This document shows, piece after piece, positions 44,918 to 53,805 of a stretch of 64,000 nucleotides of DNA. Position numbers and translations under genes: made by a program. The stretch lies in the NCBI RefSeq assembly GCF_000382045.1, contig NZ_KB907464.1, positions 1-64,000 on the forward strand, in the 5' to 3' direction. This DNA is from Variovorax atrisoli 110B. Lineage in GTDB: Bacteria > Pseudomonadota > Gammaproteobacteria > Burkholderiales > Burkholderiaceae_C. Each line of letters opens with the position of its first letter. The stretch's first letter is position 1. The notes under the pieces were generated by a model. It was not told the origin of the DNA. It searched no databases and was given only the letters and a program-made list of their open reading frames with translations.

Positions 44918-46297
44918 ATGAACGCAAGCTCTCGCGGCAAGGGCCGCTGGTGGCGGCCGCGATCGCTGCGCACGCAACTGCTGCTGTGGCTCATCACGCT
45001 GCACCTGGGCGCGGCGGTGCTCACGGCGTGGTTCTCTTTCGTGGCCTACGGCAACCTCGTGCACAACGCGCTCGACGACCAGATGCGCCTGGTGGCCGAG
45101 TCGTACGCGGGCAGCGATCCGCAGAAGCTGCCGCGCCCGATGGACGGCGAGGCCGCGTTCTCGCGCGGCGCCTTCATCGTGCAGATCTGGAGCCCCGACG
45201 GCGGCACGCTGCGCGCCACCTCGTGGCCGGTGCTCACCGTGCCGCTGCAGCCGCAGCCGGGTTTCAGCGACGTGAACACCGGCACGCACGCGGGCTCCGC
45301 ATGGCGCGTGTTCACCGCCGAGCACGGCTCGCGCGCCGACCAGCCGCGCGTGCAGGTGCTGCAGAACGAGGACTACCGCCGCCGCCGCGCCCTGCGCCGC
45401 GCGCTGCTCGAAGGCCTGCCGATCACGCTGCTGCTGCCGCTGGCGCTGCTGATCCTGTGGATCATCGTGTCGGCCGCCTCGCGCTCCCTGCGTGCCGTGG
45501 CCCGCGACGTGGCCTCTCAGGACGAGCGCAGCCCCACCGAGCTGTCGCTCGCGCGCGTGCCCGACGAGATCGCGCCGCTGGTGAGCGCCTTCAACAACCT
45601 GCTGTCGCGCGTGCGCAGCGCCTTCGCCACGCAGCGGCGCTTCGTGCAGGACGCGGCGCACGAACTGCGCACGCCGATGGCCGCCATCGGCCTGCAGATC
45701 GAGAACCTGCGCGCGCACGTGCCGGCCGGCGAAGCCACCGAACGCTTCAACCAGCTCGAAGCTGGCGTCACGCGCGCGCAGCATCTCATCGAGCAGCTGC
45801 TGCACCTGTCGCGGCAGGACGCGCCGCGCGCAGGCAACGCGAACGAGCGCGTCGACATCGAGGTGCTGCTGCGCGACAGCGTCAGCCAGCTGATGGTGCT
45901 GGCCGACGCGCGGCGCGTGGACGTCGGCTTCGAGGGCAGCATCGCAGCCGTGGTGGTCGCGCCCGCGGCGGAGCTGCGCAGCGTCTTCGACAACCTGATC
46001 GACAACGCGCTGCGCTACGCGCCCGAAGGCGGCGTGGTCGACGTGAAGCTGCACAAGGTCGAGGGCCATGCGGTGGTCGACGTGCTCGACAACGGCCCGG
46101 GCATTCCGAAGGAGGCCATCGACCGGGTGTTCGACCGGTTCTTCCGCGTGCCGGGAGCTGCAGCGGGCGGCAGCGGGCTGGGGCTGGCGATTGCGCGCAC
46201 CGCGGCGGAGCGGCATGGGCTGCGCATCGAGCTGCGCAACCGCACCGACGGGCCCGGCCTGATGGCGCGGGTGCATCTGCCTGCGTCAGCTGCCTAG
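44918..46297 (+). CDS. Sensor histidine kinase (QseC/TctE group)
   Basis: This 459-aa inner-membrane kinase has two transmembrane helices (about 20-44 and 168-187) flanking a periplasmic domain of about 120 residues, a HAMP-like linker, and the phospho-acceptor His248 in DAAHELRTPMAAIGLQ. The ATPase domain has NLIDNALRYAPEGG, LDNGPGIP and GSGLGLAIARTAAE. It phosphorylates the preceding regulator. The start ATG at 44918 is in the 58-bp gap; an upstream purine stretch is weak. The ligand is unknown. Confidence 0.93.
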   Translation: MNASSRGKGRWWRPRSLRTQLLLWLITLHLGAAVLTAWFSFVAYGNLVHNALDDQMRLVAESYAGSDPQKLPRPMDGEAAFSRGAFIVQIWSPDGGTLRATSWPVLTVPLQPQPGFSDVNTGTHAGSAWRVFTAEHGSRADQPRVQVLQNEDYRRRRALRRALLEGLPITLLLPLALLILWIIVSAASRSLRAVARDVASQDERSPTELSLARVPDEIAPLVSAFNNLLSRVRSAFATQRRFVQDAAHELRTPMAAIGLQIENLRAHVPAGEATERFNQLEAGVTRAQHLIEQLLHLSRQDAPRAGNANERVDIEVLLRDSVSQLMVLADARRVDVGFEGSIAAVVVAPAAELRSVFDNLIDNALRYAPEGGVVDVKLHKVEGHAVVDVLDNGPGIPKEAIDRVFDRFFRVPGAAAGGSGLGLAIARTAAERHGLRIELRNRTDGPGLMARVHLPASAA

Positions 46298-46507
46298 CGG
46301 ACGGAGGAAGGAGCCGCACGCCGGCGAACGGGGCTGGTGCGGTCCAAAGTTCCAGCAAAAGGCGCACCCCTCACTCGCGCCTAACTCTTCGCTCACATCC
46401 AACTCAGTCAGCGTGCCTAGAGTGCGTTCAGGTCCTGCCACGCGCAGTTCGCGCGATGGCATGTGACCGGAGACAGCCTGCTTCATTCAATCAGGAGAAC
46501 ACACACC

Positions 46508-46846
46508 ATGCGCACTTCATTCAAGCTTCTCGCCGTCGGTTCCCTTGCTGCGCTGGCAGCCGTGGGCGCCGCCACCGCTTCGGCCGAAACCACCGACGGT
46601 TCGGACTTCCATCCGCTGCAGATGAATTCGCCGGTGAACCCCGACGTGCAGGCCGGTGCGATGGCTGCCGCGCGTCCGAGCGGCACCGAGCCCGTCGGCC
46701 AGTCGACCAGCGCACCCGCGATGAGCTCGACGATGCCGGTGGCCGACATCCAGGCCGGTGCCTATGCCGCCTCGCATCCGACCGGCACCGAGCCGATCGG
46801 GCAATCGACTTCGCTGCCGATGGTGAAGTCGGGCAGCGGCAGCTGA
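46508..46846 (+). CDS. Small exported protein with two tandem repeats
   Basis: This 112-aa secreted protein has a signal peptide (FKLLAVGSLAALAAVGAATASA). The mature part contains two copies of a unit of about 40 residues: VQAGAMAAARPSGTEPVGQS and IQAGAYAASHPTGTEPIGQS. The core is QAGAxAAxxPxGTEPxGQS. There are no Cys and no enzyme motif. AGGAGAA lies about 10 nt before the ATG. It follows the kinase gene by 210 bp, on the same strand, and may be a target of that two-component system. Similar small repeat proteins are common in Burkholderiales; function unknown. Confidence 0.8.
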   Translation: MRTSFKLLAVGSLAALAAVGAATASAETTDGSDFHPLQMNSPVNPDVQAGAMAAARPSGTEPVGQSTSAPAMSSTMPVADIQAGAYAASHPTGTEPIGQSTSLPMVKSGSGS

Positions 46847-46885
46847 GCGCGAGCCCGCATCCTGCTGCGGCGATGACGGCTGCGA

Positions 46886-47593
46886 TCAGTCGTCGTTGCC
46901 GTTGGCGAGCAGCGCGCGGTAGATCACCGCGCCGATGATGGCGCCCGCGATGGGCGCCACCCAGAAGAGCCAAAGTTCCGACACCGCATGGGACGGCCCG
47001 AAGAGTGCCGGTCCCGTGCTGCGCGCCGGGTTGACCGAGGTGTTGGTCACCGGGATCGAGATCAGGTGGATGAGCGTGAGGCACAGGCCGATCGCAAGCC
47101 CCGCGAAGCCGCCGGCCGCGCGTCGGGCGGTAGCGCCGAGGATCACGATGAGGAACACCGCCGTCATCACCACTTCGCACAGCAGCGCGGCCGTGAGGCC
47201 GTACTTGCCGGGCGAGTGTTCGCCATAGCCGTTGGTGGCGAAGCCGCCGATGTCGGCGCCCGGCTTGCCGGTGGCGATGAGATAGAGAATGCCCGCCGCC
47301 GCGATGGCGCCCAGCACCTGCGCCACGATGTAGCCCGCGAGCTGCGAGGCCTTGAAGCGGCCGGCGGCCGCGAGGCCGATGGACACGGCTGGATTGAAGT
47401 GCCCGCCCGAGATCGGGCCCAGTGCATAGGCCCCGGTCACCACCGTGAGGCCGAAGGCGAGCGAGACGCCCAGCAGGCCGATGCCGACATTCGGGAAGGC
47501 CGCCGCCAGGACTGCGCTTCCGCAGCCTCCGAGCGTGAGCCAGAAAGTACCAATGAACTCGGCGGACCACTTCTTGTAGGTACTGTGTTCCAT
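46886..47593 (-). CDS. aqpZ: Aquaporin Z
   Basis: This 235-aa inner-membrane water channel has both NPA boxes: GGHFNPAVSIG and NTSVNPARSTGPAL. The water-selective filter His is visible in LIHLISIPVTNTSVNPARS. The six-helix, two-reentrant-loop layout and the GFGLTVV-like start (LAFGLTVVTGAYALGPISGG) match AqpZ rather than GlpF, which lacks that His. It is monocistronic, convergent with the secreted repeat protein. Start ATG 47593 (MEHSTYKKWSAEFIGTF). Confidence 0.95.
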   Translation of the reverse strand: MEHSTYKKWSAEFIGTFWLTLGGCGSAVLAAAFPNVGIGLLGVSLAFGLTVVTGAYALGPISGGHFNPAVSIGLAAAGRFKASQLAGYIVAQVLGAIAAAGILYLIATGKPGADIGGFATNGYGEHSPGKYGLTAALLCEVVMTAVFLIVILGATARRAAGGFAGLAIGLCLTLIHLISIPVTNTSVNPARSTGPALFGPSHAVSELWLFWVAPIAGAIIGAVIYRALLANGNDD

Positions 47594-47779
47594 GACGCTC
47601 CATCCTGAAGTTGATGAGAAAGCGCAGGCCGCCAGGCGATGCGCGGGCGGATTCTAGGAACGCAGGATGAGGGCTTCGAGCAAGTCTTCGGCGCTAACGG
47701 AACCTGTTCACGGAACGCGCGGCTTTCGTGCACTGCCGCAACTGCGTTGCATCTGCGGAAGCCGGGATTTCGTGATCTT

Positions 47780-48793
47780 TTACAGCGTCACGACGATCTT
47801 CCCGAACGCGCCGCGCTCCAGGTGGTCGAGCGCATCGGGCAGCGCGTCGAAGCCGTAGCTCGCGGCGATCACCGGCTTGAGCGCATTCGCGTCGACGGCG
47901 CGCACCAGGTCCTCGAGCGCGCGCCGGTGGCCCACGCCGATGCCCTGCACCGTGACGCGGCCCAGCACCATCGCGTAGAACGACGCGCTCAGCGTCTCGC
48001 CGCCGAGCATGCCGATGATCGACACGCGCCCGCCCTGCTTCACGGCCTGCAATGAGCGGTCGAGGTTCGGCCCGCTCGCGAGTTCGAGCACGTGGTCGGC
48101 GCCGCGCCCCTGCGTGAGGCGCCGCACTTCGGCGGGCCAGTCGCCGGCGCGCGCGAGCACGTGCTCGGCGCCGAGCGCGAGGGCCTGTGCGCGCTTGCGG
48201 TCGTCGCCACCCGTTACCACGATGGCTCGCGCGCCGTGCAGCCGTGCGATCTGCAGGCCGAAGAGCGCGACGCCGCCGGTGCCGTGGATCAGCACCGTCT
48301 CGCCGGCGCGCAGCGCGCCGGTCTCGACCAGCGCGAACCACGCGGTGAGGCCCGCGCAGGGCAGGGTGCTGGCTTCGGCCAGGCTCAGCGTCTCGGGCGC
48401 GGCCACCGCCCAGCCGGCATCGAGCAGCACGTGCGAGGCCAGCATGCCGGCGCCGGGCCCGCCCAGCGGCGTGGCGCCGTCGGGCCAGTGGCTGTCGATC
48501 CAGCCGCCCCAGAAGGTGCTGACGACGCGGTCGCCAACGGAGAAGCGCGTGGCGCCCGGGCCCACGGCTTCGACGGTGCCGGCCATGTCGGAGCCCGGCA
48601 CGAAGGGCATGCCGATCGCCATGCCCATGCCGTCGCGGATCATCAGCAGGTCACGGTAGTTGAGCGACACCGCGCCCACCTTCACGAGGATCTGGTTCGC
48701 GCCAGGTGCGGGCAGCGGGGCGTCGGCCTGTTCGAGATGGGCACGGCCGAATTCGGGAAGCTGCCAGCGGCGCAGCGAGGGGTTTTCTTGCAT
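47780..48793 (-). CDS. NAD(P)-dependent alcohol dehydrogenase/quinone reductase-like protein
   Basis: This 337-aa MDR-superfamily enzyme has a GroES-like N-domain (GAVSLNYRDLLMIRDGMGMA, then FVPGSDMAGTVEAVG) and a Rossmann motif (VLIHGTGGVALFGLQIARLHG). The catalytic Cys and four structural-zinc cysteines of true zinc alcohol dehydrogenases are missing, so it is probably a zinc-free quinone or enoyl reductase. It is divergent from a LysR gene across 97 bp containing a LysR-type box, so that regulator most likely controls it. Confidence 0.9.
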   Translation of the reverse strand: MQENPSLRRWQLPEFGRAHLEQADAPLPAPGANQILVKVGAVSLNYRDLLMIRDGMGMAIGMPFVPGSDMAGTVEAVGPGATRFSVGDRVVSTFWGGWIDSHWPDGATPLGGPGAGMLASHVLLDAGWAVAAPETLSLAEASTLPCAGLTAWFALVETGALRAGETVLIHGTGGVALFGLQIARLHGARAIVVTGGDDRKRAQALALGAEHVLARAGDWPAEVRRLTQGRGADHVLELASGPNLDRSLQAVKQGGRVSIIGMLGGETLSASFYAMVLGRVTVQGIGVGHRRALEDLVRAVDANALKPVIAASYGFDALPDALDHLERGAFGKIVVTL

Positions 48794-48842
48794 TAGTGAC
48801 TCCAGGGAAAACGGAAGTCTTCATGCTATTGACGATTAAGAA

Positions 48843-48858
48843 TATCCGGTGGTGGATA
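48843..48858. promoter_or_regulatory. LysR-type operator candidate (TATCC-N6-GGATA)
   Basis: TATCC and GGATA are exact inverted half-sites six bp apart in the 97-bp gap between the divergent dehydrogenase and LysR genes. The outer T and A are 14 bp apart. This is in line with LysR-family autoregulatory boxes, which have interrupted dyads with T and A at the ends. Confidence 0.55.
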
Positions 48859-48890
48859 ATTTTCCTATCAATGGCGCCTGAAAGTATCCA

Positions 48891-49799
48891 ATGAGCCAGC
48901 GTCTGCAAGGCATCGAAGAGTTCGTCGCGGCGGTGGAAGCCGGCAGCTTCGCGCTGGCCGCCCAGCGGCTGCACGTCACCCGCTCGGCAGTCGCCAAGAG
49001 CATCGCGAGGCTCGAATCGCGGCTGGACACGCGGCTCTTCCTGCGCACCACGCGCAGCCAGAGCCTCACCGAGGAAGGCCACGGCTATTACGAGCGCTGC
49101 CGCCGCGCGCTCGCCGAGCTCGAAGCGGCCGAGGCGATCGCCGACGTGGCGCGCAGCACCGCCTCGGGCCTCGTGCGGCTGAGCATGCCGGCGATGCTGG
49201 GCCGGCTGAAGGTGGGGCCGCTGCTGCTGGCGCTGGCGCGCAGCCATCCGCAGCTGTCGCTGGAGCTGTCGTTCAACGACCGGCGCGTCGATCTGGCCGA
49301 GGAGGGGCTCGACCTCGCCATCCGCAGCGGCGAGCTCGCCGACAGCACGGAGCTGGTCGCGCGCCCGGTCGGCATGCAGTGGATGGCGCTGTGCGCCTCG
49401 CCGGCCTACCTGGCCGCGCACGGGCATCCAGGCGGCATCGACGAACTGAAGCAACACGGGGCCGTGCTCTACGCGCGCGACGGGCAGGTGTCGTCCTGGC
49501 GCTTCCACGACGCCGAGGGCCGCCTCGTCGAGGTGACGCCGCCCTCGCGGCTGCGCTGCGACAGCGCCGAGGTGCTGCTGGAGGCGGCCATCGGCGGCAT
49601 GGGCCTCGCGCGGCTGCCGGCGTGGCTGGCGGCCGATGCGCTCGCGGCCGGCACGCTGGTGCGCGTGTTCGACGAGCCGCGGCCCTTCGGCTTCGAGCTG
49701 AACCTGATCCGCCCGCGCAGCCGCTACCTGCCGCTGAAGACGCGCGTGGTGATCGACTGGCTGGCCGAGCACCTGCCGCCGCTGCTGGCCGCGCGCTGA
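48891..49799 (+). CDS. LysR-family transcriptional regulator
   Basis: This 302-aa LTTR has an N-terminal winged helix (LQGIEEFVAAVEAGSFALAA, QRLHVTRSAVAKSIARLESRLD, FLRTTRSQSLTEEG) and a C-terminal inducer-binding domain (about 90-295) of the CrgA/DmlR-like group. That group is marked by SGLVRLSMPAMLGR and LARPVGMQWM-type text (VARPVGMQWMALCASPAYL). It is divergent from the dehydrogenase and likely regulates it. The ATG at 48891 directly follows the putative operator region. Confidence 0.93.
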   Translation: MSQRLQGIEEFVAAVEAGSFALAAQRLHVTRSAVAKSIARLESRLDTRLFLRTTRSQSLTEEGHGYYERCRRALAELEAAEAIADVARSTASGLVRLSMPAMLGRLKVGPLLLALARSHPQLSLELSFNDRRVDLAEEGLDLAIRSGELADSTELVARPVGMQWMALCASPAYLAAHGHPGGIDELKQHGAVLYARDGQVSSWRFHDAEGRLVEVTPPSRLRCDSAEVLLEAAIGGMGLARLPAWLAADALAAGTLVRVFDEPRPFGFELNLIRPRSRYLPLKTRVVIDWLAEHLPPLLAAR

Positions 49800-49850
49800 G
49801 AAGCGGCGCTATCCTGCGCCTTCCGACAAAGACGACGAGGAGATCCGCGC

Positions 49851-50891
49851 ATGCGCCCATTCGCCATCCGGCACATCGCCACCGCCGCGGGCATTGCCGC
49901 GGCATTTCTTCTGGCCGCGCCGAACGCCGCGGCCCAGGGCACGGTCAACGCGCTGTGCAGCACCGACGCCGGCTGGTGCGAGGCGGCCGCCGCGGCCTTC
50001 ACGCGCGAGACCGGCATCAAGGTGCAGCAGGCCCACAAGGGCACCGGCGAGATCGGCGCCCAGCTGCGCGCGGAAGCGGCCAACCCCAAGACCGACATCT
50101 GGTGGGGCGGCACCGGCGATCCGTTCCTGCAGGCGGCGGAACAGGGGCTGCTGGAGCCCTACCGTCCGGCCTACATCAACGACCTGCACGACTGGGCGGT
50201 GCGTCAGTACGCGCTGTCGCAGAACATGGTGGGCGGCTTCTACACCAGCGCCATCGGCTTCGGCTTCAACACCGACGTGCTGAAAAAGAAGAAGCTGCCC
50301 GAGCCCAAGTGCTGGGCCGACCTGATCAAGCCCGAGTACAAGGGCGAAATCGAGATCTCGCACCCCGCCACCAGCGGCACGGCCTACACCATCATCGCGG
50401 GCCTGGTGCAGCAGATGGGCGAGGACCAGGCCTTCGAATACCTGAAGAAGCTGCACCGCAACGTCACCAGCTACACCCGCAGCGGCCAGGCGCAGGCGCC
50501 CAACGTCGCCAAGGGCGAGGTGGCCATCGGCGTGAGCTTCATCTTCGGCTTCGAACGCTGGCGCTACGACAAATTTCCCGTGAAGACCGCCGCTCCCTGC
50601 GAAGGCACGGGCTACGAGATCGGCGGCATCGCACTGGTGAAAGGCGCGCGCAACAAGGAGAACGCGAAGCGCTACTACGACTGGCTGATGAGCCCTGCGG
50701 GCCAGGCCATCGGCGGCAAGGCGGGCAGCCTGCAGTCGCCTGCCAACAAGACCTTCAAGCCCGACCCGCGCATCCCGTCGATGGCCGACGTGAAGCTCAT
50801 CAGGTACGACTTCGAGAAGTACGGCAAGGCGGCCGAGCGCAAGCGCCTCATCGACCGCTGGACGAAGGAAGTCGAGTCGTTGCCGAGATAG
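49851..50891 (+). CDS. Orphan ABC transporter periplasmic binding protein (Fe3+/phosphonate-type)
   Basis: This 346-aa receptor is of the SBP_bac family near Fe3+ (FbpA/AfuA) and 2-aminoethylphosphonate receptors. It has a signal peptide (HIATAAGIAAAFLLAAPNAAAQG). TVNALCSTDAGWCEAAAAAFTRETG starts the mature lobe. The ligand region is KTDIWWGGTGDPFLQAAEQG, and SFIFGFERWRYDKFPVK follows. No permease or ATPase genes are adjacent, so it is an orphan receptor. RBS GAGGAGATCCG upstream of ATG 49851. The ligand cannot be distinguished. Confidence 0.88.
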   Translation: MRPFAIRHIATAAGIAAAFLLAAPNAAAQGTVNALCSTDAGWCEAAAAAFTRETGIKVQQAHKGTGEIGAQLRAEAANPKTDIWWGGTGDPFLQAAEQGLLEPYRPAYINDLHDWAVRQYALSQNMVGGFYTSAIGFGFNTDVLKKKKLPEPKCWADLIKPEYKGEIEISHPATSGTAYTIIAGLVQQMGEDQAFEYLKKLHRNVTSYTRSGQAQAPNVAKGEVAIGVSFIFGFERWRYDKFPVKTAAPCEGTGYEIGGIALVKGARNKENAKRYYDWLMSPAGQAIGGKAGSLQSPANKTFKPDPRIPSMADVKLIRYDFEKYGKAAERKRLIDRWTKEVESLPR

Positions 50892-50895
50892 GGCT

Positions 50896-50997
50896 CACCC
50901 CCAGGCTTCGCGCACTTCGTGTCGCTGCGCCAACCCCCTTCCGGGGGGCAACACCGGCGGCCCGGCCGAGCCGGTTCCGCGGTGTTCCTGGAAAGAC
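50896..50997 (+). repeat. Family 2 intergenic repeat, copy 2C
   Basis: The order is CACCCCCAGG, CTTCGCGCACTTCGTGTCGC, a CCCCCTTCCGGGGGG hairpin, CCCGGCCGAGCCGG, then CGGTGTTCCTGGAAAG. It is located between the orphan receptor and the convergent subunit gene. It is the closest match to copy 2A read on the minus strand. Confidence 0.8.
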
Positions 50998-51031
50998 GTA
51001 TCTCCTGGGCAATTGCCTTGGCTGGAATGCC

Positions 51032-51694
51032 TCAGGGCGAACTGGCGGTGAAGGTGACCTGGCCGGTGTAGGTGCCCGCGGTGCGGCTGGCCAGGTTGGC
51101 GTAGGAGAAGGTCCAGGTCGCGGTGCGCTGGGTGACGAGGTTGGCGAAGGCCGTGCCCGCGACGTTCACCGCGGTGCCGGTACCCGTGTTCGGGATCTGC
51201 GGCGCGGGGAGGTTGGCGTCGCTGCTGGCGATGGTGATCTCCGAAAGCGGGATCGTGCTGGCGCCGCTCGCCAGCGGCGTGGTCGCGGTGGCCCGCAGCG
51301 TGACCTGCCCCGCGTTGCTGCGCACCTCCACCGGCAGCGCGTTGCCCGAAGGCGTGACGCTGAAGGCCGGCGCGGCGCCGCTCCAGTTCACCGACCTGTT
51401 GTTGCCTGCGACCGGCGTGGTGGGCACGGGCGGGATCGAGGGCGTGAGCACGAAGCTCACCGTGCTGGGGGTGCCGCCCGGCGTGGGCCAGGCGCCATTG
51501 CCGATGCGGAAGAAGATGAACTTGTCGATCGCGATGGTGAAGTCCAGGTTCACGCCGGTGCTCAGCGGTACGGTCGCACTGGGGCCCGCGGTGCTGGACG
51601 CGGCCTGCGAGGCGGTCATGCCTGCCCCTAGCGCACCGGCGATCAAGCCCGCCATGGCGAGGGTGCCGGCGCGATGCGTCGAGCGCAGCGTCAT
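51032..51694 (-). CDS. Secreted fimbrial-like subunit B of the unusual chaperone cluster
   Basis: This 220-aa exported protein has a signal peptide (AGTLAMAGLIAGALGAGMTASQA). The mature part is rich in beta, Thr, Ser and Asn and lacks Cys: VNLDFTIAIDKFIFFRIGNG, then TVSFVLTPSIPPVPTTPVAG and RTAGTYTGQVTFTASSP at the C-terminus. The segment SIPPVPTTPV-x-GNN-x-x-V-x-W-x-GAAP is also in subunit A (53805-54410), so the two are paralogues. The ending TGQVTFTA is like the donor-strand end of pilins. The start overlaps the chaperone stop (ATGA). Last gene of the cluster. Confidence 0.8.
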   Translation of the reverse strand: MTLRSTHRAGTLAMAGLIAGALGAGMTASQAASSTAGPSATVPLSTGVNLDFTIAIDKFIFFRIGNGAWPTPGGTPSTVSFVLTPSIPPVPTTPVAGNNRSVNWSGAAPAFSVTPSGNALPVEVRSNAGQVTLRATATTPLASGASTIPLSEITIASSDANLPAPQIPNTGTGTAVNVAGTAFANLVTQRTATWTFSYANLASRTAGTYTGQVTFTASSP

Positions 51695-52503
51695 TTCAAT
51701 TCGACGTCCACCTTGAAGCTGCCCTTGTCCCAGTCCAGCCTGCCGCTGGCCTTGACCGGGTAGGCGGGTTGCGGCGCGGGCTGCCCGTTCTCGCCCTTGG
51801 GCACCAGTGCGAGGGTGCGCGTCTGGCCCGGCAGGATCGGCGTGCCCTCGGGCACCAGTTCGAACGCGCGGCCCTGGCTGTCGGTGGCGTCCAGGCTGCC
51901 CTCGAGGCGGCCGTGGGCGTCGCCGGTGTTGACCACGGTGACCACCGCGCGGCGCGCACCGCCGGCTTCGCCGCTGGCGATCTGCCTGATCTCGAGCCTG
52001 GGCTCGGCGCCGTCGAGCATCACGTACACCGCCACCGCGATGCGGCCGGTGACCGGCAGGCTCAGGCTGGCGCCGCCGTTGCGCATCACGGTCTGCTGCG
52101 CCGGCTCCGTGCCCTCGATGGCGATCATGAAGCGGCATTCGCCGCGCGGCGCGTCCGCCGGCGGCTCCACCTGGAAGCGGAACGAACGCTTGCTGCGCGC
52201 GGGCACCGAGAGGCTGCGCCGCTCCAGCACCACCCACGGCCTGCAGCTGCCGGGCAGCAGCTCGTCGTGATAGCCGATGTTGCCTTCGGCCGAGTAGCTC
52301 CAGTCGATGGTGCGCATAGTCACCTCGGTGGCGGCCGAGGCCAGGTTGTGGATGTCGAGCGACTGCCCGAGCCGCGCGCCGGCCTTGCCCGCGAGCTCGA
52401 AGCGCGACGGGGTGACGGCCAGCTCGAAGGGCGCGGCCCTCGCCAAGCCGGCAGCCGCGAGCAGCGCGAGGCAGAAGGACAGGAGGAAGGCGGTTGCTTT
52501 CAT
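51691..52503 (-). CDS. Pilus-type periplasmic chaperone-like protein
   Basis: This 270-aa exported protein has a signal peptide (LLSFCLALLAAAGLARA). Its immunoglobulin-like text resembles pili-assembly chaperones and the archaic chaperone/usher branch: FELAVTPSRFELAGKAGARL, QSLDIHNLASAATEVTMRTI, and PARSKRSFRFQVEPPADAPR with ECRFMIAIEG. The second domain includes PILPGQTRTLALVPKG. The classical active Arg/Lys pair could not be placed with certainty. It is followed by subunit B with an ATGA overlap. It presumably binds the secreted subunits in the periplasm. A repeat copy lies in the 151-bp gap upstream. Confidence 0.75.
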   Translation of the reverse strand: MKATAFLLSFCLALLAAAGLARAAPFELAVTPSRFELAGKAGARLGQSLDIHNLASAATEVTMRTIDWSYSAEGNIGYHDELLPGSCRPWVVLERRSLSVPARSKRSFRFQVEPPADAPRGECRFMIAIEGTEPAQQTVMRNGGASLSLPVTGRIAVAVYVMLDGAEPRLEIRQIASGEAGGARRAVVTVVNTGDAHGRLEGSLDATDSQGRAFELVPEGTPILPGQTRTLALVPKGENGQPAPQPAYPVKASGRLDWDKGSFKVDVELK

Positions 52504-52563
52504 GTCAGTTGTCCATCGCGCCGCGCACCACGCGCAGCCCATGAAACGGACGCAGCCGATGCG

Positions 52564-52652
52564 CGGGCACCCGTGGAACTGGCTTGGCCAGGCCACGGGG
52601 TGCGTCCCCCTCCCGAAGGAGAGGGGGAAGGCGCGAAGCGACTCAGGGGGTG
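52564..52652 (-). repeat. Diverged family 2 repeat, copy 2D
   Basis: On the minus strand it reads CACCCCCTGAG, TCGCTTCGCGCCTT, CCCCCTC and GAGGGGG arms, then CCTGGCCAAGCCAG and CCACGGGTGCCCG. The order of hairpins is the same as in copies 2A-2C but many bases differ. It sits between the chaperone gene and the 169-aa secreted protein gene. Confidence 0.6.
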
Positions 52653-52654
52653 TC

Positions 52655-53164
52655 TCATGGAATTGTCTCGATCTCGAAGAACGACTCGAAGCTCAGCGCC
52701 GAGCCCGACGGCATGCGCAGCTCGCGCGGATCGATGCGCAGGGTCAGCTCGAAGGTCTCGTTGATCCACGGCGACTGGACCACGCCGTTCCACACCTGCA
52801 CCCGGTCGCCGGGGCGGCCGCTGCCGCTCGCGAAGGCGCCGTTGCCGCGCCACTGCACCAGCATCCCGGCCGGCGAGCGCAGGCCCGCGACCATCGCCGG
52901 GATCACGTAGAAGATGCGCGCGCGCCGGCCCACGTGCGCAGCGGTGGCCAGCCGGTATTCGATGCGCCCGAACGGCAGCACCAGCATGTTGCCGTCCATG
53001 CCCTGCGCATTGGCGAAATCGGTGCGCACCTGCGCGCGCGGCGAGGCCGAATCGTCCAGCCGCGCGACGGCGGCGGCGGCCGGCGCGCACGGCATGCCGC
53101 CAAGCAGCAGCGCGGCGACGGCGGCGAGCCCCGGGTGCAGGCGGCGAAGGATGCGATGGGTCAT
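52655..53164 (-). CDS. Secreted protein of the unusual chaperone cluster
   Basis: This 169-aa exported protein has a signal peptide (LHPGLAAVAALLLGGMPCAPAAAA). The mature domain of about 130 aa reads RLDDSASPRAQVRTDFANAQ, MDGNMLVLPFGRIEYRLATA, AHVGRRARIFYVIPAMVAGL and ends SFESFFEIETIP. It has few Cys and a beta-rich look, and does not share the LRVGS motif of the subunits. The start overlaps the stop of subunit C (ATGA). It could be a minor subunit, adaptor or secretion factor; I do not recognise the family. Confidence 0.7.
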   Translation of the reverse strand: MTHRILRRLHPGLAAVAALLLGGMPCAPAAAAVARLDDSASPRAQVRTDFANAQGMDGNMLVLPFGRIEYRLATAAHVGRRARIFYVIPAMVAGLRSPAGMLVQWRGNGAFASGSGRPGDRVQVWNGVVQSPWINETFELTLRIDPRELRMPSGSALSFESFFEIETIP

Positions 53165-53805
53165 TCCATCGACGCCGTGAAACGCACGGTGCCCCTGTAG
53201 TTGCCGCCCGGGTACACGGTGTTGTTGTCGTAGGAGAACTGCAGCTGCGTGGCCGTGATGTTGTTCGACAGGTAGGTCCAGGTGCCCACGCCAAGCACGC
53301 AGGGCAGGCCGAGCGGGCCGACGCAGAAGGTGGCGTTGGCGTTGTAGCTCGCGATCGTCTGGCTGGCGGTGCCGTCGAAGCGGCCGCTCTGGATGTCGCC
53401 CGAGGCCGCGCTGCTGTTGTTGGAGGCCACCCAGCTGATGCTGCTGAACGGAATGGCGGTGCTTGCGCAGCCGCCCGACTGGCAGGTCAGGGCCACGGAC
53501 GAATCGACGCGCAGCGTCACCGGCCGCGCCACGGTGGTGTTGGCCACGGGGCGCACCGGCATCACCCAGACGCTGATGGCGGGCGTGCCGGTCACGGCCG
53601 TGGGGGTGAGCCCCGCGTTGGCGCCGGTGACGCTGAAGGCCACGGTGTCGACGGTCGCGCCGGCCGAGCCCACGCGAAGGGTCAGGCTGTAGGTGCTGCC
53701 GGTGTCGGTGACCGTGGTGATGACGGCCCGCGCGGGCATGGCGGCGAGCATGGCCGCCGCCGCGGCGATCGCCGTCGCCGCCGCCATCGCCGCATGCGCA
53801 GGCAT
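53161..53805 (-). CDS. Secreted fimbrial-like subunit C of the unusual chaperone cluster
   Basis: This 214-aa exported protein has an Ala-rich signal peptide (MAAATAIAAAAAMLAAMPARA). The mature N-terminus STYSLTLRVGSAGATVDTVAFSV carries the LRVGS-x-TVDTV motif also found in subunit A (described here in two parts: LTLRVGS and TVDTVAFSV). Two Cys pairs are possible (VALTCQSGGCAS and ATFCVGPLGLPCV). It ends NYRGTVRFTASME, a pilin-like last strand. Start overlaps the subunit A stop by one base (TGATG). Probably a structural subunit. Confidence 0.78.
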   Translation of the reverse strand: MPAHAAMAAATAIAAAAAMLAAMPARAVITTVTDTGSTYSLTLRVGSAGATVDTVAFSVTGANAGLTPTAVTGTPAISVWVMPVRPVANTTVARPVTLRVDSSVALTCQSGGCASTAIPFSSISWVASNNSSAASGDIQSGRFDGTASQTIASYNANATFCVGPLGLPCVLGVGTWTYLSNNITATQLQFSYDNNTVYPGGNYRGTVRFTASME

